From assembly GCA_009602725.1 (NCBI GenBank), contig WELB01000071.1, positions 430,586 through 463,131 of the forward strand: 32,546 nt of DNA. Reading direction: 5' to 3'. Shown piece after piece: positions 22,278 through 32,546 of the stretch (its first letter is position 1; each line of letters opens with the position of its first letter). The notes under the pieces were generated by a model, which worked only from the letters and a program-made list of their open reading frames with translations, searched no databases and was not told where the DNA came from. The stretch comes from Spirogloea muscicola. Its lineage: Eukaryota; Streptophyta; Zygnematophyceae; Spirogloeales; Spirogloeaceae. A program made the translations under genes and the position numbers.

Positions 22278-23341
22278 TTGCAGGCAGGGCTCATTATGGC
22301 AAGAGCGGCGTCTACGTCCACGGTAGCACCTTATAGCTCCACACCTCTTTCACCTCAGCACCCGGGGACGGAGGCCCGCCTCCTTCAACTACAAGAGTTT
22401 CCCTTTTTCAAGTGGAGAAAGAACGTGCTGCACTGAAGGCAGGCGGCTGCAAAGGGCAGTGACAGGCTCAAGCAAGCTCAACTTACTTCCTTCAACGGCG
22501 CACGACAATTATATTCCTCTGGACCACGCTGGCATGCATGCAGCAGCCTCGCTCCTCTTAAACCCCTGTTGGCTGAACGAGAAAGCCACTGATGCTTGTT
22601 CCAAGCATACACTCCTTCATCACCACCCTGATCCTCGGCAGCTGAGCAAGCTGGCCGGCATGTGTGGGCAGCTCAAAGTGCACAGCAGCAGCTGATCACC
22701 AAGAGATTGTTCTAGTCAAAAGTACAAAAGTCACCTACTGGAAACTCCTCGAGCACACCGCCAGGCTGCTTGAACACCAAGCACTGATGGTGCCAATCAA
22801 TGAAAACAGTGGCACAACGCTTTGCATCGCAGTGCATGCAGAGTTGGGAACTGCGAGCTGCAGATCTCAGTGTGACATACCAGACCTCACTGGCACTGTT
22901 GCAGACATTCAGAATGACCTCCATTGTTGCATCCCAATGAGGGATCAGAAGAAGAGAGTGAACACAAGTTAAGTAGGAATTTATGTGACCTTTGTCACTG
23001 AGCTAGTCTTCTAAGCAGTACATCTACCCTCTGACTTTTGGAGGTAGATCACATGTCGAACGTGGTCCCTCCCGATTCTTCAATCAACAAACAGGGGTAT
23101 CTGAGTCTGCTCCATCAGACAGCCCAAGGCTGCTGCCTCTGAAATTCGGGCAGCAACTCCTTCCTGCTGCTGATGATCCAACTGTGACCCAGTGCAGATT
23201 GAAGGCGCACAATGTCCTTGCAAGAAAGTCTCTTACAAAGTCCCTTGTCTCACTGCGTCCTTATCCTGCAAGCTTGCACTTCGGCCTGGCAGAGCTTCCC
23301 ACCGTATAGCATCTGTACTTGACAATTCTTCTCCTGCCTCG
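22278..23341. other. Intergenic region, 3' side of the ESSS-like gene
   Basis: About 1.06 kb without a recognisable gene. It includes the 3' untranslated region of the ESSS-like gene, with TGTAA on the minus strand near 23232-23236, about 106 bp past the stop codon. No M1-M3 modules were recognised beyond the element end near 22280. Confidence 0.5.
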
Positions 23342-23889
23342 TCACCTCTGGTACCCGTCTCCAGGGTTGTCATCGACATGCACAGCCCTGCCAGGATTGT
23401 ACCACTTGCCGGGAGCAGGCGGGAGATCGACCTCCTCAGGCAGCACATTTGGCTCCACACTCTTCACCGTCCGCGGGACCTCCGCTCGACGGAGGTCCCT
23501 GTCATAGTACTTGATGTTGTATATCCTATCTGCATCACAGGGCCCCTCGTACAAGGCATCAGCACGCTGGCCCTGCGGGCCAAGGACTACGTGACACCTT
23601 GCCTATGCCTCGCCATCGAAAAGGTTCGACTGGGCCAGCCATCTGCGCTGGTCATTTGATGCGTATGAAGAGCGCAGCCTGTGAGCCGTGACGGCAAAGG
23701 CGCACCTGGTCGCGCGTGCGGTATCCAGGCCCTGGTAGGCGGGTTGCCCGGCGCGAACTGGCGGTACTCGGACGCGTCCATGAGCGCCTCGAGGTACTCC
23801 GGCGACGATGTGGGCCCCGTGATGCGCCACGGCGCTTTGAACCACCGGAAGAAGCCGCCGAGCAGCGCCCCGGCGCGCTTGGACGCCAT
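23342..23889 (-). CDS. Mitochondrial complex I ESSS-like (NDUFB11-like) subunit, two exons
   Basis: This appears to be the plant-type ESSS accessory subunit of the membrane arm of NADH:ubiquinone oxidoreductase. Exons are 23706-23889 and 23342-23529, joined in phase 1 through a GT-AG intron, giving 123 residues, about the length of the plant proteins. Matching landmarks, recalled from Arabidopsis ESSS proteins, are WRITGPTSSPEYLEALMDAS, EYRQFAPGNP, an IP-x-A-x-P stretch spanning the splice, IYNIKYYDRDLRRAEVPRTV and the terminal GDGYQR. The first ATG with good similarity is at 23887-23889; an in-frame ATG further upstream adds only arginine-rich sequence. The first exon is GC-rich. It is divergent from ObgC across a hairpin-repeat array. 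The family assignment rests on remembered similarity and is less certain than the other genes. Confidence 0.75.
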
Positions 23890-24595
23890 GCCGCCTCCTC
23901 TTGCGGGAGCAGCCGTGCCCCGTGGACGCGCCGGCCTCCAGGAGCCCCGGCGCGGAGCTCGGCGGCGCACTGGTTCAGAGACTACTCTGGATGCCCTAGT
24001 CAAACGCTCGCCCTCTTGGGCAGAAAGCAAGGTATGTACCTTGCTTTCTGCTCCATCCGGCTCCTTCGGACTTTGTCAATTCCTTTGGGCTGGCCTCTCA
24101 CAGCCACCATTGCGCCCATTGGGAGTGCCACTTCTTCTTTGGGCTGACCTTCCTCTCACAGCCATTCTAGCCGCGCTTTCTCTTTTCTCTTTCTTTTTTT
24201 GAGCTATCACTCAATACCCACTCCGTTCCTTTTGGGCTGGCCTCTCACAGCCATTGACTCGCACTGGAAGAACTAATGTTCTTCCCTTTTCTGGGCTGGG
24301 CAATCACAGCCATCAAGGAAAGAAGAAGTGGCACTCCAAATGGGGGCAAGGGCACAGAAAAGGGCTCGCCAATTGAGGATAGGATCGCCCTCTGCTGGAA
24401 GACTCATTTCTCCTTTCGGACCTTGTCATGTTGGGCTGGCTTTTCCACAGCCCTCGCCCCAAGTGGAAGGGCCACTTACTTACTTCTATTAACTCCTGGG
24501 CCTAGGCGACAACAGTCACGAGTTTCCAAAACCCTAGTCCGTGAACCCTAAAGGGCCACTCCACTAACCCCTCTCCAGACCGCAGTCCCCGGCGG

Positions 24596-24636
<41 letters not shown>

Positions 24637-24812
24637 TCGTCGTCGCCATACAGCAGCNGCGGCTCGCCGCGCCTCCTCCGGTCGGCGCCGCCGAGCCGCC
24701 GTCGCTGCAGCTCTCCCCGAGGCTCTGCTGCTCGCTGCGCCCGCCCCTGGCCGCCGTCGGCCGCCGGTGCTTTGCCCACAGGGAGGGAACCAGCGTTGGT
24801 GGAGCCGAGGTA
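23890..24812. promoter_or_regulatory. Divergent ESSS-like / ObgC intergenic region
   Basis: About 920 bp hold both promoters. The middle (24040-24480) is filled with M2 repeats. Each side next to a gene is GC-rich; the ObgC side has a (CGG)n run at about 24587-24637 and a single ambiguous base N at 24658, so assembly there is uncertain. No protein start could be supported in the GC-rich stretch 24580-24800, although two frames remain open through it. Confidence 0.5.
24040..24480 (+). repeat. Array of M2 hairpin units in the divergent promoter
   Basis: At least five M2 cores on the plus strand: GGGCTGGCCTCTCACAGCC at 24088-24106 and 24234-24252, GGGCTGACC...CACAGCC at about 24142-24164, GGGCTGGGCAATCACAGCC at 24293-24311, and GGGCTGGCTTTTCCACAGCC at 24433-24452. 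Units are separated by CATTGGGAGTGCCACTTCTT-type linkers or their reverse. TTTGTCAATTCCTTTGGGC recurs before the cores, as in the other arrays. No element body lies nearby, so M2 can occur without the coding part. Confidence 0.8.
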
Positions 24813-27800
24813 ATGGCCGTGGCGGTGACCGGGGCGGCCACGAGATCCGGCGAGCCGTTAGCGGCGTCCAGCTTCCTGGGGCTCTGTCTCCCAGCATTGC
24901 TGGCCTCCGACCGACATCGTTCTGCAGGTGCCCCCCGATCACAGCTGCCTATGTGTTGCGTCTCGCGGACTGTGACGAGACGAGGGATATCGTCTCAACA
25001 CATTGCGATGGTGCTTCTGGCCAGATGCACGGAAGCTACACCCGCAATGCTTGCTCGAGGCTACGAGACCTCGGCCTGCTGCTGCCAACAAAGGGAAAGG
25101 CAACTCGTTCTCAGGCGCCAGCGAGCTCCCTGAGGCTGTGAAAGGAGAAGCTCACAAGTACTTTGACCAGGTATGCTTGTTGTACTGGCAAGGCCTGCTG
25201 CTGCAACACCTGCTCAACGAGTCCTGCTAGTCCCTCACGGTTAGCTTACGGTGACATTTGTGTTCTGCGTTTGTGATTGGTATTCTGTTCTTTTTGTTGC
25301 ATCCAGCATGCAGGCCACTGGTGCGCATAGGTTGGTCGGTGAATAGGTCTGACTCGCGACACCCAAGCCTGTCATGATGAACATCACCTTGACCTTGCCA
25401 TCGGGACTGATACCTGTTGACCAACGGCCCAAGTTGTTGTGTTTTGTGTTTTGGCGAGTCTTGTGCAGGTGAATATCACCGTGCGGGCAGGTGATGGAGG
25501 GAACGGGGCGGTGTTGAAAATGCCCCGCACGGATGTGCCAGGTAAAAGGCCTGGAAGGACGGAGCAGAAGGCAAAGAAGCCCACGAGGCCGTTGAAGAGA
25601 GGAAGCAACGGCTCCGTCCTACTCCCAAATGGAGGTCATGGAGCAGATGTGATCATCACGGCAGACGAGACCATGGATACCCTCCTAGACCTGCACCGGA
25701 AGGCCCGCTATCATGCTCACCGTGGTGGCAATGTGGACTCGATGGAGGGCCTCACTCGCTGGTCCACTGACGGCCTTTCGCCTCCAGCGCTGCGTATCCT
25801 AGTCCCAGTCGGTAATTCCTCCACGATTCCAATGCAGAGACTTGGTCGTATGTGGTTGCTTGAACAGGCACCGTCTGCATTTCAGAACAGCCCACATAAG
25901 TCTATCCGCGTATCTGTGCAAGACTGCTAGGTATCAGAAGTCGCATCGTAGTACAGTATGTGTAGCTGAGAAGGCATCTAAGTGCCTGCAGGGACGGTGG
26001 TCAAGCGGAAGCGTAATGGCAAGGTCCTAAGCGATCTCACCAATCATGGCGATGAAGTGCTTGTGGCGCGTGGTGGACGCGGCGGAGTAAGTACTGTGTG
26101 AACCTGGACTAGGTTGCCTAGCCCAATTGTGGACTTTCACCAGTAGTAAGAGGCGGTGAGGTGTGCTTCTCTTTGACTCTTTCAACACATCTACGTGTGT
26201 AAGTGATACCAATTGTATTGCTATGTAACATGATACACCACCAGAAGGAACATAGCTGCAAGTATCCCCATCAGTGTTGTGGTTACTGCAGTTAAGTGTG
26301 TTGGAGATTCCTCAAAGCAACCGAGCACATCTGAGGCCAGGAAATCTGCACAGGGATGCCGTACATATAGCAGATGCTGATGACAAGGTAAGCTTCCTAC
26401 TGCAAGAGCTCTCTGTTCTGTGCTACAATGTCTTAGTCCACCTTGGCATCATACAGTGTGAGCAAGACAAAGTCCTGACCTTGCTTCTAATGGACCTGAT
26501 GACATTTGTCCTCAATGCTTACTTGAGTGAGCTGCTGTCGTACTTTGGCAGAAGCTGACCTATGGATTGCCTGGGGAGGAGATTGGCTTGGAGCTCACCT
26601 TGAGAGTTGTCGCAGATGTCGGTCTTGTGGTCAGCTCAACTTCCTTCCACTTTGTGTCTCTGCAGGAGCAAGAGGGTCAGCTAGTCTGCTTGGTTCAGAT
26701 GCCTTATCAACGGTCATATACTCTGCATCTGGCATCTGGAAGGCGATTTGCTGGTATGGAGTTGCAAGTACTTGTCAATGTGATGTCCACCGCTTGAGCA
26801 GTAGTGAAAGCATCTGATACTCCTTACACTCTTGGTGTGCCAGGGACTTCCTAATGCGGGGAAGTCCTCCTTACTAGCTGCCGTGACGGCTGCTAAGCCC
26901 GAGATTGCAGCATACCCCTTCACCACACTAATGCCCAACTTGGGCCGAGTACGAGGCGCTGGTGATGCCATGGACGGGGGTTTTGCCAATGGTGCAACCC
27001 TTGCCGATCTGCCTGGGCTTATCGAAGGAGCAAGTGGTGGCAAAGTATGACTCTGCTTTCTGAGCTCCTCCAGAACGTCCCAGTGTGGATGAGCATAACA
27101 AGTTTATAATGCAATTGTTATCTCATCTTCCCTTGATCTGATCGGCGAGAGTCTTGTGTTTGCAGGGGCTAGGGAAGATGTTCCTGAGGCATCTGCGCCA
27201 TACCAAGCTGATGGTGCACCTCTTGGACGCCTCCACTACTGACCCAATGAGTGACTACGGGATCCTAAGGGAGGTTAGCAACTACACTGGATTCTGCTCG
27301 CTGCCTGACAACTTGGGATCCAACCAAGTCCATGCAATTATCTGTGCATGTTGGCACGCACTGCCAGTTGGTATTGTACCTCAACATTCGAGGGCAGTCA
27401 GTAATACTTCGTATCTGCAACCTTTTCCTAAGCAGGAGTTAAGATTGTACAACCCTGAGTACACAGCAAGGCCACATATTGTGGTACTCAATAAGATTGA
27501 CTTACCTCAGGTAAAACATTCAAAAGCTTTGTAGAAGATAGGTCGTAAGTATATTAGTACCATAACTTGAGGTCTGTGCAGTTTGTTGGACTTTAGTACG
27601 TCATTATATGAAGCGCCCTACAATGCCAAATACCTCATATGCAGCAATACTACTGCTGACATTGCATCTGCAGGCAGCACAGCAGGTGGAGGACCTTAAG
27701 AGACGCCTCCAACCACCACAACAGGCAGATAATGGCCTTGATGAGGATTTACAATGCAGCACATCCCTTCCTCCTGAAGAAACAAGCATCAGTGCACTGG

Positions 27801-28257
27801 CACATGACAGCCTGACATCTGATCAACTGCTACCTCGAGAGGAGGATGCTTGGGCTGCGAAATCATCAATGAGGAGTGCGCAAGGGATGTCGGATGTCAC
27901 AGGTGGTGGCAGGCCACTTCCAGGAGATAGTGATATGGATACTAAGGAAGTAGGAGGGAAGGAGTCCTCTCCATGTGCAGTCGTGGCCATCAGTGCCAAG
28001 TGAGTACAGTCATTGTGTTGTTAAATGCGTGGCTCCCTCCTTTTCAAGCTTGTTCATGCAAGAGCTCAGGTGTTGAAAGTGCTCAGGTCAAGTCTTGATG
28101 ATGCCGTACAAGTATCTGCAGGGAGGGAATGGGCATTGAGGAGCTTCTGCACCAGATCCATTTAGCGCTGCGCAATGAGGAAAGGCGCAAGAAGAGAAGA
28201 CCTGACTCCGCATTGAGCAAGCCATTGCTGATAAAAGAAGCACAGTGGCAAGTTTGA
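24813..28257 (+). CDS. Chloroplast-type Obg GTPase (ObgC), 11 exons
   Basis: ObgC is a plastid GTPase linked to ribosome biogenesis. Exons: 24813-24927, 25025-25170, 25469-25811, 25992-26086, 26292-26387, 26552-26629, 26844-27044, 27166-27273, 27436-27510, 27674-27999, 28122-28257; all GT-AG, 572 residues. Residues 1-~75 look like a transit peptide. The glycine-rich Obg fold starts at [17 protein letters not shown] and keeps the plant-specific insert ([31 protein letters not shown]). The G domain has G1 GLPNAGKSS (292-300), G2 PFTT, G3 ADLPG (345-349), G4 NKID (413-416) and G5 ISAK (~525-528). Between G4 and G5 lies a long, polar, low-complexity insert (~420-520). The start is uncertain: exon 1 was chosen because its ATG and phase-1 donor fit exon 2, but a GC-rich alternative first exon ending at 24808 also fits the phase and lacks an ATG. 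Confidence 0.9.
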
Positions 28258-29550
28258 GTGACTTGCGATTATTCATGGAGCTCAAACCACAGGAAATTCC
28301 AATTAGTTATCCTCCTCGTTGCTTAGGTGTATACTACAGGCACAGGCCAGAATGGGACAGAATGTTCACAGCAGATGCTCAGTAGTCAAACACAGTGGCA
28401 CTTGCTCTGAGGTCGACTTGTTAGCATATTCTGGACAAATGGCAAGAGAAGCAATAGATTTGTTCTCAAGTCAGAAGGCCTTTGCTAGACCCTTTTGTTT
28501 CCCATTCATTACTGCTGTAGTTGTCCAACTGTTAACACTCTATGCAGTATTTGCAATTGTCATTTGTTGCATCTTTCACTGAAGTTATTCGTGCACTCTT
28601 CAATGGAAATTCGTAACACTCATCACACCGTAGGACATGAAATTGGTCGGCAAGTAGGCGAGGTAGCAACTTCACTCAGGCATTGGTACTTCTGAGCTAA
28701 CGGCAGCACTTGGATGAAGATTTTGTCAACTGGTAATCATCCATCCACGATGCCACTAGATTTGTATGCTTCTTCCACAGTGGTACTTGTGATGTCCATC
28801 CCCTGAAGTGTCTGTCAGCTGGCTAAAAGCGTTTACATGCAGGGTGAAACGTCCTGCATGTGACAGTTGGTTATGGTCATAAGCGATTCCACAAGCGAAG
28901 CGGACTTTCCCCATTCACCTGCTTGACGTACTGCATCATTCACAGCACCCATTGCGAGATACTCATTGGGGAATTTTGGCATGTTCAGTCAGGCAGCAAA
29001 CACACAAGCATGCTGCTTAGCAAGAGCCTACACAAGCAGCCTCACTTCTGCTTCTGACATGCTCATGCTGAAAGCCTTGTGTCAGCTGATGTGCCAAAGA
29101 AAGCATGACCAAAAACGGTCAAGCTGCAATGAGTGCAACCAAGAGCTTCTGCAGACTGTCAGTTCAGCACCTACTTGCACTTCACCAGGAGTAAGGACTG
29201 GCTATCACATCCTGACTGTGCTATCAAGTCGTGTGTATTGTATGTTAATTGCGGTTCTCTCGGTCTGCCAATGACATAAGAGGCATCCAGGGGTCATGCA
29301 GATGATATATAGATGTGCACCTATGATTGTCATGGCACAAAAGTAGTACCACTGTGCATTTTTTAAAAATGTGACAAATGTTCTGCTCGACATTAAGCTG
29401 GGATTGTCAATTGACAAATATATCACATGTGCAGTATAGCATTAAGCTTCAAGGAGTATTGGCCGCAGGACGTCTGCAGAAGGGCTGGCATCCTGTACTG
29501 TACAAAATCAACGTCTAAGTTGTATGTCGCCAAAGGCTACTACTATGTCC
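28258..29550. other. Tail-to-tail intergenic region, ObgC / cysteine protease
   Basis: About 1.3 kb of AT-richer single-copy-looking sequence between converging genes. Apart from a perfect 9-bp inverted repeat at 28835-28861, no RNA gene, repeat module or credible reading frame was found. Open frames here reach about 100 codons but show no domain or compositional signature. Confidence 0.55.
28835..28861. other. Perfect 9-bp stem-loop
   Basis: ACATGCAGG (28835-28843), a 9-nt loop GTGAAACGT, then CCTGCATGT (28853-28861). The flanks CTGTCAGCTGG (28812-28822) and TGACAG (28861-28866) could extend it imperfectly. It lies about 580 bp past the ObgC stop codon. Its function is unknown. Confidence 0.5.
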
Positions 29551-31367
<1,817 letters not shown>

Positions 31368-31449
31368 GGCGGGCGAGGGCGCTGGGAGGCGGGGCTGAAC
31401 CGAGGGGGGGCGGTGGACCGTCTGACGGCGGGGCAGAAGCGGCTGCTCA

Positions 31450-31980
31450 TTGATAGAGGAGAGCGGGCACGTCCATTGTGCTATTAGCGCTTTTGTTGGC
31501 CCCTTTGTTTACTGTTTTCCTCGGCTAGCCATCACAGCCATCGCCCTCTACTAAACGAGTGACTTTTTTATGGCCCATCCGGAACCTTGTCCACACATCC
31601 AAGGGCATGGCCTTAGAAGAAGTGGCACTCCCAATGGAGGCTAAGGGCTGTGAAAAGCCAGCCCGAAAAGAATTGACAAAGGGTCGAAGGGTCGAAAAAA
31701 GCTTAGCAGCTACGAAGAAATAAAGTGCTCGCCCATAGAGAAGAAGAAAGAATAGAGAAGAGGGGCTGGCAAAGCCAGCCCAAAAACAATGGACAATGTC
31801 CAAAGCCAAAGAAAGAGGTGCCGAAAAAGAACTACTCTACCAAACACGACAACATATTAGGGAAGCTCAGCTACGAAGAAGTGGCACTCTAAATGACCTA
31901 CATAACCTACAGCAGAATGACCCGCAATGGGGGCAAGGGCTGTGTGATAAGCCAGCCCAAAAACAATTGACAAGGGTTCG
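31450..31980. repeat. M2 hairpin array upstream of the cysteine protease
   Basis: M2 units include AAGGGCTGTGAAAAGCCAGC at 31643-31662, the perfect palindrome GGGCTGGC / GCCAGCCC around AAA at 31763-31781, and GGGCTGTGTGATAAGCCAGC at 31937-31956. The linker GAAGTGGCACTC occurs at about 31619 and 31879, and GAATTGACAAAGG or CAATTGACAAGGG follows two cores. It forms the region between the protease start and the M3 module of the minus-strand element ending at 32084. Confidence 0.75.
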
Positions 31981-32040
31981 GAGGAAAATTTCGTGTATTT
32001 GAAACAAACATAGGCCAATGGCCAAGTACAAAGGCAAGCA
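31981..32040 (-). repeat. Repeat module M3
   Basis: Minus strand: TTGCCTTTGTACTTGGCCA, then TTTCAAATACACGAAATTTT, matching 273-339 in the same order. It follows the stop codon of the 32084-32546 element after about 40 bp, showing that M3 belongs to the element 3' untranslated region. Confidence 0.75.
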
Positions 32041-32083
32041 AGCACATCTAAATATCTACATAACCTACAGCAGGTTGACCCGC

Positions 32084-32546
32084 TCAATATCCACGGGTCA
32101 AAACATAAAGGTCGCTAACCGATGCATGAATACTAGATGTCAGGTACGAAGCCCTTCTGTCACCAACTAGAGCTCGCCCAGCTTTCTGATGCAAGGCATT
32201 AGCCTGAGCTCGCTGCAAACAGGCCGAAACTCGACGTCGCAAGAACGACAAATATGCAGCTGGCAAGCCCATTTCAGCCGGAAACACATCTGCACGTCGT
32301 GTGTAGCCTAGATTGGCAATGTTTTGGAGGAGGGTGTGAAATCGAGGACCCAGACAGCCATAGATGTCGATTGCCGCTGGCAGGAGCTGGTCGCATCGAG
32401 GGTAGTCGGAGTAGTGCTGCATCTTCCTTTGTTCTGCACTGCCCACTGCGTGACCAGCGATGTGTGTTGACGCTGGACCTTTATACGCCTCAGTGACAAC
32501 CACGTCGACCAGGGCCCGTGGTCCTCCACCAGGTTGTACGCCCACA
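32084..32546 (-). mobile_element. Retroelement C-terminal domain copy, runs off the window
   Basis: An open frame of at least 153 codons, truncated by the window edge. It carries GGGPRALVDVVVTEAYKG, AEQRKMQHYSDYPRCDQ, AAIDIYGCLG, RRVSACLQRAQANALHQKAG, RALVG and SVSDLYVLTRGY before TGA at 32084-32086. Compared with the 21413-22132 copy, the DVV, K-x-x-H/Y-S-D-x-P, D-(H/Y)G-x-x-G and LQR motifs are all conserved while most other positions differ. Conservation of the motifs alone suggests past selection on a functional protein. Confidence 0.65.

Noticed and set aside
23233-23460. Extension of the ESSS-like gene past TGA at 23342 via a CAGAG|GTGACG donor
   Set aside because: Plant ESSS proteins end in G-G-Y-Q-K, which matches GDGYQR at this stop. 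No convincing downstream exon was found.

Overview
This is a nuclear fragment from a plastid-bearing green-lineage eukaryote, most likely an alga; the exact lineage cannot be fixed from the sequence. It carries eight intron-aware protein genes with plant-type products: glucuronokinase, intron-bearing histone H2B, histone H4, UPF2, a half-size peroxisomal-type ABCD transporter, a plant ESSS-like complex I subunit, a chloroplast-type ObgC GTPase and an RD19-type papain-like cysteine protease. The half-size ABCD protein argues against a land plant, where the peroxisomal transporter is a full-size fusion. Exon models were built by hand from homology and splice sites, and every model closes in frame from start to stop. 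The least certain point is the ObgC start.

Layout from left to right. 1-716: a ~115-bp tandem repeat and retroelement debris. 926-2915: glucuronokinase (+). 3447-4207 and 4868-5179: divergent H2B (-) and H4 (+). 6239-12611: UPF2 (-), 16 exons. 12612-14800: a dense nest of retroelement 3' ends, including a ~190-bp inverted repeat. 15673-20734: ABCD transporter (-), 17 exons, two of whose introns appear to use GC donors. 21005-22132: another retroelement copy. 23342-23889: ESSS-like subunit (-). 24040-24480: an array of small hairpin repeats. 24813-28257: ObgC (+). 29551-31367: cysteine protease (-). 31600-32546: a further retroelement copy running off the window.

The genes are ordinary housekeeping functions and do not form a pathway. 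The notable features are genomic. First exons are extremely GC-rich and pass abruptly into AT-richer introns and exons; in the intronless H4 gene this boundary lies inside the reading frame. A modular repeat family (called here M1, M2, M3 plus a coding 'body') is found only in the 5' flanks of genes and is not seen in tail-to-tail intergenic regions or in introns. The body encodes a domain with a possible restriction-endonuclease-like motif pattern, probably the C-terminus of a retroelement polyprotein. It is the best candidate here for an under-described system.
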